Shown piece by piece: positions 1-12,329 of a stretch of DNA of 64,000 nucleotides. This DNA is from Eledone cirrhosa (taxonomy: Eukaryota; Mollusca; Cephalopoda; Octopoda; Eledonidae). Within the stretch, counting starts at the first letter, position 1. Each line of letters begins with the position of its first letter. The notes under the pieces were generated by a model. It saw only the letters and a list, made by a program, of their open reading frames with translations. It was not told the origin of the DNA and searched no databases. The DNA lies in the NCBI GenBank assembly GCA_964016885.1, contig OZ024743.1:165566610-165630609 (forward strand). The letters run 5' to 3'. The position numbers were made by a program, and so were the translations under genes.

Positions 1-2
1 AG

Positions 3-172
3 TTTGACCTTAACAACAAAGACCAATTATTCACTGTATCTAAAAGAAATGATAGTCGATGTGACACATGTCAGTTCATACATACTGGTCAATATATGAA
101 CACAAAAACTGGAAAAATATTCCCAAATGCAAATATGAACTGCAAAAGCAGAAATCTAATTTACTGCATTTT
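3..172 (+). pseudogene. Penelope-like element fragment (linker before GIY-YIG domain)
   Basis: The frame beginning at base 3 is open and reads as the Cys-rich linker that precedes the GIY-YIG endonuclease in Penelope-like retroelements. It contains a CDTCQF motif, a TGKIFPNANMNCKS stretch and then RNLIYCI, which matches the usual C-x2-C ... TGK ... C ... VIYLI layout. The reading breaks off into ATC/TTA simple repeats right where the catalytic GIY-YIG core should begin, so this is a truncated remnant. The upstream RT part lies outside the window. The assignment rests on motif spacing only. Confidence 0.55.
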
Positions 173-177
173 CAATA

Positions 178-236
178 ATCATCAACATCAACATCACTTT
201 TATTATTATTATTGTTGTTGTTGTTGTTAGTGGTGG
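178..236. repeat. ATC / TTA / TTG simple repeats
   Basis: Short runs of CATCAA, TTATTA and TTGTTG triplets directly abut the truncated retroelement fragment. Peptides readable through them are low complexity and not genes. Confidence 0.8.
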
Positions 237-299
237 TAGTCGACATGGTCGTAGGCGTAGTCATAGTAGAAGTAATACCCCTAAGCATTATTATTGTTC

Positions 300-473
300 T
301 GGCAGTATCGGTAAAGGGTCGGCGCCATGCTTTGACGCAAAGAGTTACGGCCCTTTCCATTCTGAGTTCAAATCCCGCCGAGGTTAACTTTGCCTTTCAT
401 CCTTACGGGGTCGATAAAATAAAGTACCAGTAATACACTGGGTAATTGCTGGCTTGTGCCAAAAGTAGAAACA
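300..473 (+). mobile_element. tRNA-derived cephalopod SINE with 13-bp target-site duplication
   Basis: The head carries GGCAGTATCGGTA and an internal box-B-like sequence, GAGTTCAAATCCCGCC, as in pol III promoters of tRNA-derived SINEs. The body has the family-specific GGGGTCGATAAAATAAAGTA block and ends in AAAAGTAGAAACA. The 13-bp sequence ATTATTATTGTTC sits on both sides (287-299 and 474-486), a clean target-site duplication. The same family recurs at 13991, 27287, 39671, 54579 and 60871. It encodes no protein and must rely on LINE machinery in trans. Confidence 0.85.
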
Positions 474-693
474 ATTATTATTGTTCATTTAGCCTGGAGG
501 GATGTGAACTCAGAACGTAACTATATACCTTAAAACATGTCCGATACTATACCAATACTGCTAATCCAAATTGACACTGCTTCTAGTAATGAGAAGTTTA
601 GGAGAGCAGAAAAACGCCAATGAGTTGTTAAAGTCACATGATAAAGTTTGTAAACATAAAACATACAAAGATCTAATATGATATGACAGAGAA

Positions 694-3090
694 GTTATTT
701 TTAGACGCTAGATAGATTTAAATAATTATTAGGATATATATATATATATGTGTGGGAAGAAGAAAGAGAAAGAAAGAAAAGCTTGTATTTACGTGAATTT
801 AAAAAGAATTAACAGTTTGTAGGAATGGTGGAATATGATTCCAGAATTTAAAAAAATTATTTAGCTATATTATGAGTTATAATATTGTATATATAATCAA
901 TTAGATTATATGAAGAATTATGGTTGTAAGTACATTTTATCTTATTGCATTACAATAGGTTGTAAGTATATACATATCTATATAGATTAATAAGTCTGCA
1001 AGTATAAGTATTATTGATGATTTTATAAAAATAAACCACACATATTAATTGTTTACATTTCTAATATGAGTTACGAAGGATGTTGATTTTACATTTTACA
1101 TAAATATTTAAGAAAAAGACGTAGTTCAAATTGTAAGAGATGAACAATTTGTAGATTCAAATATTTTGCTCCAACATTGAAAATATTTTCAGAACCTTCT
1201 TAAATTAGCGAAATTATATAATTTATCATACAAGTTATCATGTCTATGTTTGTTCAATTGTAAAGGAAAAGATAACTCCAATATTATTTGCTAACCATTA
1301 AATTTGATGAATGATTTTCTTAGAAAGTATGTAGAGAAAATTATATATTAGTTTGTGTGAGATTATAAGGTATTTTATATTATATGTTTGTCAAGGATGA
1401 GAATTTCAATACATATTATTTACGTCGAAAGTTGTGTGAAAAGTTTGAAATTAAAGAGAGGAAAAAATGTATTATTAGATAAGTCAAGAGTGCATTTAGA
1501 AGAACTATCGTAAAGAGGATATCTTTCAGAATATCAATTAAAGAGTATCAATCTACATCTAAAAAATAGATTATGTAGAGTATCATTAGGAAAAGAATAT
1601 CAAATGGTAAAAATACTAAATTTAAGAAGGAAGATCATTTAAAAAATTTAAATTTTTAAAGAAAAACTAATAGGATCATTTTAAAGGTGTATAAGATATA
1701 GTCAAGTGTAATGAATATCATAGATTAAAAATGCTTCGGAAAGTGGATTTTTGGCGATGACTGCAAGAAGTTAATAATTTTGTTTTTAAATTAATACATT
1801 TAATAGGTCCGATAAAAAATCTTCCACTTCACTTTCACATCTAATTTGGAATTTAAAGGACAACAATATAGACTATTCAATATCTTGGGTAACGATTTGG
1901 AAAGTACCTGCATACCAAAATATGGCTTTCTCAAGAATCTGTCATTTGTGTATCGAGGAAATTTTTTATATAATTAACTGTCAAAACTATCAATTTAAAA
2001 ACAGAATTATTTGCTTCTTGCAGTCATCGCCAAAAATCCACTTTCCGAAGTATTTTTAATCTATGATTACACTTGACTATATCTTATACACCTTTAAAAT
2101 GATCCTATTATTTACTGAGTTTTTCTTTAAAAATTTAAATTTTTTAAATGATCTTCCTTCTTAAATTTAGTATTTTTACCATTTGATATTCTTTTCCTAA
2201 TGATACTCTACATAATCTATTTTTTAGATGTAGATTGATAATCTTTAATTGATATTCTGAAAGATATCCTCTTTACAATAGTTCTTCTAAATGCACTCTT
2301 GACTTATCTAATAATACATTTTTTCCTCTCTTTAATTTCAAACTTTTCACACATCTTTCGACGTAAATAATATGTAATTGAAATTCTCATCCTTGAAAAA
2401 CATATAATATAAAATACCTTATAATCTCACACAAACTAATATATAATTTTCTCTACATACTTTCTAAGAAAATCATTCATCAAATTTAATGGTTAGCAAA
2501 TAATATTGGAGTTATCTTTTCCTTTTCAATTGAGCAACATAGACATGATAACTTGTATGATAAATTATATAATTTCGTTAAATTAAGAAGGTTCTGAAAA
2601 CATTTTCAATGTTGGAGCAAAATATTTGAATCTACAAATTGTTCATCTCTTACAATTTGAACTACGTCTTTTTCTTAAATATTTATGTAAAATGTAAAAT
2701 CTACAGCCTTCGTAACTCATATTAGAAATGTAAACAATTAATATGTGTGGTTTATTTCTATAAAATCATCAATAATACTTATACTTGCACACTTATTAAT
2801 CTATATAGATATGTATATACTTACAACCTATTGTAATGCAATAAGATAAAATGTACTTACAACCATAATTCTTCATATAATCTAATTGATTATATATACA
2901 ATATTATAACTCATAATATAGCTAAATAATTTTTTTAAATTCTGGAATCATATTCCACCATTTCTACAAACTGTTAATTCTTTTTAAATTCACGTAAATA
3001 CGAGCTTTTCTTTCTTTCTCTTTCTTCTTCCTACACATACACATATATATTCTAATAATTATTTAAATCTACCTAGCGTCTAAAAATAAC
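694..3090. repeat. Giant inverted repeat: ~1.1-kb arms around a ~200-bp spacer
   Basis: The sequence from 694 to about 1790 reappears as its reverse complement from about 1993 to 3090. The outer ends are GTTATTTTTAGACGCTAG and CTAGCGTCTAAAAATAAC. The inner ends meet at CGGAAAGTGGATTTTTGGCG and its complement. By eye the arms differ only at scattered bases and a few short indels. The spacer, about 1791-1992, is AT-rich and unrelated to the arms. No long open frame exists in either arm, and I see no clear target-site duplication. It could be a foldback-type transposon, an inverted dimer of a non-coding element, or a palindromic duplication. Confidence 0.9.
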
Positions 3091-3366
3091 GTTTTTTCCA
3101 GCCCTATACCTCAACCTCATTTGCATATTCATCTTAATAATTTGAAATATTTGACTTTTCCTCTCTTTCCCTTCTTTCCTTTTACTATCCAGGAAAAACT
3201 TGAACTGTTAAGATCGCCTTCCTGGATATATCAATATTTATAACACAAACTTTGTATTTTATCTGATAAGAGCGTACCAAACTTTTGGTACCCTTGAAAT
3301 ATATATAATACAATAAATATGGTTTTATAAATATAGGTTCCATTTATTTAATATCATATATATATA
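3091..3366. other. AT-rich spacer, no gene seen
   Basis: Sequence between the giant palindrome and the inverted Penelope-like element. It holds AT-rich tracts and short ATATAT runs and nothing I recognise. Confidence 0.6.
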
Positions 3367-3519
3367 TATTGTTATACTTTGGGAGGGTCATGTTGCCAAT
3401 AAGAAACACACGCACCAGTTGCTTTCACTTCAATTTATTATAATAAATTTATAAATTTAGGAATTTATAAATTTCTGGTTGGTTGGTTGGTTCCACAACC
3501 AGATAGTTGTTTATATATT

Positions 3520-3562
3520 GTCAAAGTTCTTTCGTCACACATTCTGTGACCTCTTCAGTGAC
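3520..3562 (-). ncRNA. Hammerhead-ribozyme-like motif, left PLE copy
   Basis: Read on the minus strand: stem I GTCA, then CTGAAGA (fits CUGANGA), one extra G, a 6-bp stem II GTCACA/TGTGAC with a 5-nt loop, GAAA, a short stem III AG-AA-CT, U as cleavage base, then TGAC closing stem I. Type I hammerheads with very short stem III are known in Penelope-like elements. The extra base before stem II departs from the canonical core, so activity is uncertain. It lies downstream of the endonuclease in the sense orientation. Confidence 0.55.
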
Positions 3563-3761
3563 TGGGGATTCTTTTCTTTGTTTTTGTGCCTCTCCTTTGT
3601 TCTGTCCTACGCCATTTTGTTTCTGTGTGTGTGTTGTGTGCTCAGTCTGCGCATGCGTCACATCCGGGTGTCTGAGTGTGTTTATATTTGTTTATTTATT
3701 TGTTTATTTACATGTTACCGCTTGGTTGTTTGTTCTATGTGTGTGTGTTTTCATTTTGTCC

Positions 3762-5788
3762 TTAATTGTAAGTTGTGATGTTGCTGTTCCACTCATATTT
3801 TCTATTTAATTTTGGTTGTAATTCTTTTATGTTTATTGCCTCTGTGATTTGTCTAAACATTGCGTCTTTTCTGTGTGTAGATTCTAATTTTATTTCTATG
3901 TTCTCTAATTTACCCTTATGTTCTATTTTAGCATGTTGGTAGAGTACAGATGATTCTTTACTATCTTGAAGGTCTCGCCAGTGTTCATTTATCCGTTCCC
4001 CTACACTACGAGCTGTCTCACCTGTGTACACTATATTTTTGTCTCTACATTGTCCTTCAGTACATCTTGTGCTATACACTACATTTCTAGTTTTACAGTT
4101 AATGTGGGGGCTTATTTTACAGGTTATACATTTCTTATCTATACAGGGGGTCTTTGGAAAGGGTATGTCTTGCTACTAAGTGTTTTTACGGAGGTACCTG
4201 GTCTTTCTACTATCTTAATATTGAGTTTATGTTTATCTAGGACCCTTCTAAATTTGTAAGCTAATTCACCTCTAGGGGTTGTATCGATGAACATTACACT
4301 CTGGTATTTATTGCTATCATACCATGAGTTTATTCTATTAGCCTTATTCCTAGTTCTTTCTATTCTATTCCAAAATTTGCTCCTATACAAGGGGCAGGTC
4401 CCATTTGTGTCATTATTTACCATTTTTTCCCATTTGGTTCTGGCTCCTCTATACACTCTGATTCTATCTCTCTGATTGTAACCAGAGAACTGCATACGGT
4501 GGATGAAGTGTTGTATGTGTCTCTCTAGTTCTTCGGGGTTGCACATGCGGGACACGTTTCTCATCACCCGTACCAAATCCGCAATCAGTATGTTGATTTT
4601 GGTATGGTCCGAAACAGCCGAGTTTCGGTGGATCAGATGTTTGGAAGTCATGGGTTTGGCATAATGGGAATGGAGGATTTGTTTTTTGTTATTAATGGTA
4701 TCTAACCAGAGCTCTGTGTCTAGTACAGGTAATCGATGGTTGGGGTGTTTACTTGGGTAGTCTATAGTAACTCTAATACTCTGGTGGATGGAGTTAGCTA
4801 TTTGCTGGATGCTTTTCATTGTGTTTTTCTCTAGTTCCTCACTTTTCTCTAGTGGGGGTGTCTTAACTACGACGTTTATATCGTCAACGTAGCGGGAGTA
4901 CATTATCAGGGTTAAGGGGTCTTCTAATTGTTCTTTAAGTTTAAGTTTAAGTCTATTGTCCCACCATACCATGAATAAGTTAGCTATGTCGCATGCAATG
5001 CTAACACCAACGGCTGCTCCTTCCTCTTGGGCATATGTTTTTCCATTAAATTTGAACATATATTCCTTAAGAGTTAGTTTTATGCTGGCCCTTACCGCAT
5101 GTGCAATATTTTCTTCAGTTCATCGTGGTTTTCGGGTGTCCGTATGGCTCTGGTCCACCCGTTCCATCTATCTGTGTGGGTTTTCTTGGCCATTGAGGTA
5201 ATGGTAGGTGGTCTGCCTCTTGCTGGTCGTGTAGGGCACAGGTTGCTAAGGTCATATGTGTTTAGGTAATTATTACTATAGGTAAGTTTAAGTAGGAGTC
5301 CCAGCTCACTGGTATCAATCCCACGGAACACAACATTGCTCTCACTGATCATTTCTACGCATTTCTCCACAGCAAAATCCACGTCAATAGATAGATACAG
5401 GGACACAACATCCATACAACCTATCATGCAGTTTGTTAGGTCCCTAGATCGGTTACTCTCGCCGATTCTGCTGAGGAGGTCCTCCGTGCTGTCACATACA
5501 TCTGGGGACATTTCAATGATGGGGCGTATGATCAGGGAGAGGAAGTAGGACAGTCTGTAGTTACTAGCAATGTTAGCCCCACAGACTGGCCGTGTTGGTG
5601 GTCCCGTGACAGGGTCACTGCCCGTTTTATGGTCTTTTCGAAGCCCATACAACGCCGGCACGTCGTTGTTCCAGGCCTGGAAGTTGTTGGCAGTCCTTTT
5701 GTTGGGCTGCATTATATTCGTCCACATCACCATATGGGCATTGAGGGCTTTTTCTCTATCCTCATGCTCCTGTGGTGTTACCTCTCTT
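3762..5788 (-). pseudogene. Penelope-like reverse transcriptase / GIY-YIG endonuclease
   Basis: The gene reads from high to low coordinates. The first part (about 5785-5092) holds RT core residues with ALYGLRKDHKTG, GPPTRPVCG and DVVSLYLSI. After a one-base frameshift near 5095, the frame 5059-4139 holds NGKTYAQEEGAAVG, the catalytic YSRYVDDI box (about 4880-4900) and the thumb. A second frameshift near 4139, beside a CCCCC run, leads into CIDKKCITCK and the GIY-YIG domain VYTGETARSVGERINEH (4079-3762). The protein would copy RNA into DNA at a nick made by the GIY-YIG nuclease. The N-terminal part is missing because the copy is cut at the inverted junction near 5788. It cannot be translated as one protein. 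Confidence 0.85.
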
Positions 5789-6470
5789 GAGAGATAGAAT
5801 CAGAGTGTATAGAGGAGCCAGAACCAAATGGGAAAAAATGGTAAATAATGACACAAATGGGACCTGCCCCTTGTATAGGAGCAAATTTTGGAATAGAATG
5901 GAAAGAACTAGGAATAAGGCTAATAGAATAAACTCATGGTATGATAGCAATAAATACCAGAGTGTAATGTTCATCGATACAACCCCTAGAGGTGAATTAG
6001 CTTACAAATTTAGAAGGGTCCTAGATAAACATAAACTCAATATTAAGATAGTAGAAAGACCAGGTACCTCCGTAAAAACACTTAGTAGCAAGACATACCC
6101 TTTCCAAAGACCCCCTGTATAGATAAGAAATGTATAACCTGTAAAATAAGCCCCCACATTAACTGTAAAACTAGAAATGTAGTGTATAGCACAAGATGTA
6201 CTGAAGGACAATGTAGAGACAAAAATATAGTGTACACAGGTGAGACAGCTCGTAGTATAGGGGAACGGATAAATGAACACTGGCGAGACCTTCAAGATAG
6301 TAAAGAATCATCTGTACTCTACCAATATGCTAAAATAGAACATAAGGGTAAATTAGAGAACATAGAAATAAAAATAGAATCTACACACAGAAAAGACGCA
6401 ATGTTTAGACAAATCACAGAGGCAATAAACAAAAGAATTACAACCAAAATTAAATAGAAAATATGAGTGG
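5789..6470 (+). pseudogene. Inverted 5'-truncated PLE copy (thumb and GIY-YIG)
   Basis: This copy begins inside the thumb region at RDRIRVYRGARTKWEKMV and runs through SSKTYPFQRPPV. It has the same frameshift beside CCCCC as the minus-strand copy, then GIY-YIG residues VYTGETARSIGERINEH to about 6457. Differences from the other copy are few: an Ile-to-Met, a Val-to-Ile and a His-to-Tyr change, plus a small frame-altering difference near the C-terminus. The shared frameshift means it predates the inverted duplication or was already in the source element. No RT catalytic core is present. Confidence 0.85.
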
Positions 6471-6698
6471 AACAGCAACATCACAATTTACAACTAAGGA
6501 CAAAATGAAAACACACACACACATAGAACAAACAACCAAGCGGTAACATGTAAATAAACAAATAAATAAACAAATATAAACACACACAGACACCCGGATG
6601 TGGCGCATGCGCAGACTGAGCACACAACACACACACAGAAACAAAATGGCGTAGGACAGAACAAAGGAGAGGCACAAAAACAAAGAAAAGAATCCCCA

Positions 6699-6741
6699 GT
6701 CACTGAAGAGGTCACAGAATGTGTGACGAAAGAACTTTGAC
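6699..6741 (+). ncRNA. Hammerhead-ribozyme-like motif, right PLE copy
   Basis: Mirror copy of the motif at 3520-3562. GTCA at 6699-6702 pairs with TGAC at 6738-6741. CTGAAGA is at 6703-6709, stem II is GTCACA/TGTGAC and GAAA is at 6728-6731. One unpaired G (6710) separates the core box from stem II. It sits in the 3' non-coding part of the element in sense orientation. Confidence 0.55.
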
Positions 6742-6933
6742 AATATATAAACAACTATCTGGTTGTGGAACCAACCAACCAACCAGAAATTTATATATTT
6801 ATTATAATAAATTGAAGTGAAAGCAACTGGTGCGTGTGTTTCTTATTGGCAACATGACCCTCCCAAAGTATAACAATATCGGTTTCAACACACGATTTCA
6901 GATAAAGAATCTTGCTAAACAAATTCAGAAACG

Positions 6934-6936
<3 letters not shown>

Positions 6937-7012
<76 letters not shown>

Positions 7013-7024
7013 CACACACACACA
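6937..7024. repeat. (TA)n followed by (CA)n microsatellite
   Basis: About 65 bases of pure TA repeats followed by CA repeats separate the two Penelope-like elements. Tyr-Ile and Thr-His peptides readable here are artefacts. Confidence 0.95.
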
Positions 7025-7094
7025 CTCGACTTCTTTGTCGATACTTGCCGGTGTACTGTGAATCGGTTCCTTTTCCACCAGCATTCTCGTCGCT

Positions 7095-8745
7095 CTAACA
7101 TCACGCGAACTGAGGTCTCCACAACCTTCGGTGTCGCGATGACATTGTCATCAAACCCGCTGACAAAGGTGGCGCTGTGGTGGTTTGGAGCGCTGACCTC
7201 TATGTGGCTGAGGCTCTCCGCCAGCTTCACAATACCCTTTTTTACCGCCCTTTATCCTCCGACCCCACTCCTGGCTACCAACAACTCATGTCCTCCAGCC
7301 TCCACTAGCTCATCTCCTCCTCTCACCTACCCCCCACAGCCACCAACCTTATTGTACGCACCCTTAGCACACCCACCATCTACTTCCTCCCCAAAATACA
7401 CAAACAAAATTATACTGGCCGTCCTATCGTTTCTGTGTGCAACTGCCCCACCGAGATAATTTCTGAATATTTAGACACCATCCTCGCCCCGTTGGTCGGC
7501 AATCTCCCTTCCCACATCCACGATACAAATCATGCCCTTAGACTCTCCAGCATTTTTTAGATTTACCCCTTACCCCAGCACTACCACTCTTCGTATGGCT
7601 GAGCTTGTTCTCACCCTCAATGGATTTTCTTTTTCGGGGGAATTTTACCAGCATGTCTCTGGGGTAGCGATGGGAACCAGAATGGGTCCAAACTATGCCA
7701 ACTTGTTTGTTGGCTACGTCGAAGCCCAGATCTACTCCCATTACGCTGGACCGACTCCTGAGCTATACGGTCGTTATATCGACAACTGTATCAGCGCCAC
7801 CTCTCTATCACGAGAACAGCTCGACTGTTTTCTTTCTTTTGTCCAATCTTTCTATCCTGCTCTCAATTTCACCGCCTCCGTCTCCGATTCTTCTGTCGCT
7901 TTTCTAGATATCTCTCTATCTATTAATCACTCTCACCACACCCTCTCTACTTCCATCTACATTAAACCAACAGACTCCCAATCTTACCTCGACTTCACCT
8001 CCACCCATCCAACCCACACCAAACACTCTGTACCCTATTCCCAATTCCTCCGTCTTCGTCGGCTCTGTAGCCAGGACGACGATTTCGAAACACATTCCCT
8101 TCGCATGGCTTCCTGCTTCATCCAGCGTGGATATCCCCCTACCTTGATCCGAGCTGCTCTCACCTATACCTGTGAAATAGACCGCGCCACAGCCCTCTCA
8201 CCTCACCCCCGCCCTCCCAACACCAGTGTTCCTTTCCCTCTCACATACCACCCATCACCCTACCACTCCGGCGACAAATCCTCCGTTCCTTCCGTATCCT
8301 CTCTTCTGACCCCGTCACTTCTCGCTTTTTTCCAAACCCACCCATTACTTCTTTTAAGCGCACCCGGAACTTCCGCGACCTCCTGGTTCGCAATTCCTTT
8401 TCGTCCTCTCCCACGACTCCACCCGGCTCTCATCCTTGTTCCCGTTCCCGCTGCAACACTTGTCCCTTTATTTCCACCCTCTAACGGGTCTTTTCGTATC
8501 AGCCACCTGCACACCCACCCACGTTGTCTATGCCCTCCGGTGTTCCCTTTGCGGGTCTTTATATATCGGACAGACGGGATGCCGTATGGCGGACCGTTTT
8601 GCCGAACATTTGAGGGACATCAGACTCGGTTTGGATACTCCTGTCGCCCGTCATTTCTGTTCTCCTGGTCATTCTTCCCTACATGTCTCAGTCCTGGGCG
8701 TCGTTTTACATCATGGGTCACAGGCCTCGAGCACCAGGACTTAAC
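7095..8745 (+). pseudogene. Second Penelope-like RT / GIY-YIG element, degraded
   Basis: This PLE differs from the one at 3.4-6.9 kb. In changing frames it reads DIVIKPADKGGAVVVW (near 7138), YFLPKIHKQNYTGRPIVSVC (7380-7440) and ISEYLDTILAPLVGNLP. Next comes GVAMGTRMGPNYANLFVGY (about 7660-7720) and the catalytic box as YGRYIDN (near 7770-7790), where the second Asp of the usual DD is Asn. The C-terminal VYALRCSLCGSLYIGQTG with RFAEHLRDI (8527-8615) is a GIY-YIG endonuclease core with an upstream Cys pair. An in-frame stop near 7288 and at least two frameshifts, one between RT and nuclease, make it non-functional. A long frame continuing to 8839 after the RT is out of register and not real protein. 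Confidence 0.8.
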
Positions 8746-8907
8746 AAAGTCTGATTCACCGTCTTGGGTCCTATTCCCCTCTTGGTCTCAACTCACTTCC
8801 CCAATTTCTCTAATACCCCGTCCATTATCACACCCCTAGATTCCTATCGCTTTCTCTTGATCATTAGCAGCTTCTCTTACTACTAATACATGCCGATACA
8901 CACCCTT
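8746..8907. other. Unassigned spacer
   Basis: Downstream flank of the second Penelope-like element. No recognisable feature. Confidence 0.5.
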
Positions 8908-9549
8908 ATCTATAATATTGTAAAGTTGAGTGTCGTGTGTATGTATTATGTATGTATCCTACACACCTACCTATAGTTTCTTAGCTTTACTCTCTCCGTC
9001 GCTCTTCCCTCTCTCTATAATACATCATTCCCCCTCTCTATAATTTAACTGCTTTACTCTCTCTGTCGCTCTTCACTCTCCAATATTATAAAGCTGAGCG
9101 TCGTCTCTCTCTCTCACTCTTTCACCCTCTCTATACTTTAACTGCTTTACTCTCTGTCTCTCTTCACTCTCTATACGACAACACTCTTTTACTTTCCGTA
9201 TCTACCTTCAATATATCAACATAGAGATGAGCGTTGTATGTATGTTTATTTCAAAAGGATAAACTCCTTCAAATTCGGTCAACACACAGGCAGATAATAC
9301 ATACATCAAAAGAAAGCCTCTTAAAGAGACAGAGAGTGAAAGAGATAGATTAGGAAAACTACACATACACACACATCTAAAGAGAGAGAGGGGAGAGAGG
9401 AGAGACCGACAGGGAAAGAGAAACAGAAGGCGGGCAAGAAGGTAATACATACATCTAAAATCATTTGGACACAAATATCACAGAACGAAAATACAGACAA
9501 ATAAAATAATGTATGTATCCCACACACTTTTTCTGTCGTCGCTCGCATA

Positions 9550-9584
<35 letters not shown>

Positions 9585-9843
9585 TTCACACCTGATTTCG
9601 CCAATTGCCGGATAACATCAAACCAAAACACACAGACACACACATACACATACACACATACACAAACACACATACGCATACACAAACACACACACACATA
9701 TCTATACTTTATATGTATGTATGTATGTATGTAAGATCATTCTCCCTCTCTATAATTTAACTGCTTTACTCTCTCTGTCGCTCTTCACTCTCTACATGAC
9801 AACACTGTTTTAGCTTCTGTATCTCCCTTCAATATATACACAC

Positions 9844-9890
<47 letters not shown>

Positions 9891-10011
9891 GAGAAAGATT
9901 AGGAAAACTACACACACACATCTACAGAGAGAGACAGACAAACAGAGGGAGGGGGAAAAAGAGAGATAGGCCGTTTTACAGAAAGAGATACAATTAAAGT
10001 GTTAGTTATTC

Positions 10012-10043
<32 letters not shown>

Positions 10044-10149
10044 TCAGTCAGAAGGACAATGTGACACGGGAGGGTGTGTGGTACCTTTGAAGTGGAGTGG
10101 TGGGGGTAGGTATACCTAGCTAGGCGCCAGCCGGACGGGCCAGCTAGTA
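8908..10149 (+). mobile_element. Possible non-autonomous Helentron-like element rich in microsatellites
   Basis: The left boundary resembles a Helentron 5' end (ATAATATTGTAAAGTTGAGT at about 8911, echoed near 9091 as ATATTATAAAGCTGAGCG). The right boundary GGACGGGCCAGCTAGT (to about 10149) resembles the GC-rich hairpin plus CTAGT terminus of Helentrons. The interior is CT-rich, with a ~100-bp motif containing CTGCTTTACTCTCTCTGTCG repeated near 9047, 9130 and 9750. It also has CA, GA and CT microsatellites. There is no coding sequence. The assignment rests on terminal motifs from memory of the family and needs alignment. Confidence 0.35.
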
Positions 10150-10218
10150 TTAACACACTCTTTTACTCACATATACATACACATTTCTTCTTAGCTTCGT
10201 ACGGACCTATAATTACAC

Positions 10219-10358
<140 letters not shown>

Positions 10359-10598
10359 ACACACAAACTCATGCTTACGCACGTGCTCAAGTATAGCTCT
10401 TTTTACAAAACGGTTTTTCCCATTTAAGGTAGGTGCGCTCCATCATCCACTTTTCTAAAACATAAATCACACACAAAACGCCAGCATCAACAGTTTTGCA
10501 ACAGATGTCAACATGAATGGATCTGTTATCTTTATCTAAAGACATTTTTTTCAATTCCATCCCGCCCTTCCCCTCAATCTATTTTATTTCTCATTCTT

Positions 10599-10634
10599 TC
10601 TTCTGATGAAGGACTAGCGTCCGAAACGTTAAGA
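10599..10634 (+). ncRNA. Compact hammerhead-ribozyme-like motif
   Basis: TCTT (10599-10602) pairs with AAGA (10631-10634) as stem I. CTGATGA (10603-10609) is an exact core box. After one extra A comes stem II GGAC-TAGC-GTCC (10611-10622), then GAAA. A minimal AC/GU stem III follows with U as cleavage base. This is the compact type I layout reported for Penelope-like and related retroelements, apart from the extra base before stem II. No coding part of a PLE is attached, so it is probably a solo pseudo-LTR remnant. Confidence 0.5.
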
Positions 10635-10721
10635 CCTTCTTTCTGCTATATCAAGCGTTAACCTAATATATACCTTCTATATACTGTACCGATTGTGTTG
10701 TTATTTATTTCTGTTTACCTG

Positions 10722-11985
<1,264 letters not shown>

Positions 11986-11986
11986 C

Positions 11987-11989
<3 letters not shown>

Positions 11990-12058
<69 letters not shown>
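11990..12058. repeat. (TA)n(GA)n(G)n microsatellite
   Basis: TA repeats pass directly into GA repeats and then a short poly-G run. The same TA-to-GA composite structure occurs at 20118. Confidence 0.95.
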
Positions 12059-12060
<2 letters not shown>

Positions 12061-12329
12061 AGAATGTGTGTGTGGAAAGCAGGGAGGAAACAGTGTGAGA
12101 GGCAGAGTGAGAGGCAGATAGAGAGTAGAGAAAGAATATCGTTTTATCGACTTAGCTATCGCTATGAGGCAAATATAAATTAAATACTGCTAATTATTTG
12201 ATTAAGTATTTGCCCAACATACGCAAGCACACACATACATATGTCACACAAACACACTCATCCACACACATACATGCACACAGTTGTGTCATCGACACAC
12301 AAATGGACATGTAATACAGTATCGTTTAT

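Larger units (their letters stand above)
3367..6878. mobile_element. Penelope-like element with head-to-head inverted partial copy
   Basis: A left arm (3367-4472) and a right arm (5789-6878) are near-identical inverted copies of a PLE 3' part: thumb region, GIY-YIG endonuclease, 3' non-coding DNA and a hammerhead-like motif. The 1.3 kb between them is RT core belonging to the minus-strand copy only. Both copies therefore read outward from the centre, and the plus-strand copy is truncated at its 5' side. Outer ends share TATTGTTATACTTTGGGAGG and its complement. Complex tandem or inverted copies with partial pseudo-LTRs are known for Penelope elements, which supports the assignment. Confidence 0.85.

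Noticed and set aside
300..473. Functional tRNA gene
   Set aside because: Only the box-B-like part matches; the cloverleaf cannot be closed and the same sequence recurs with target-site duplications, so it is a SINE.
7840..8839. Full 435-codon protein at 7532-8839
   Set aside because: Only the RT part up to roughly residue 230 is in the true frame; the GIY-YIG domain is in another frame, so the tail is spurious.
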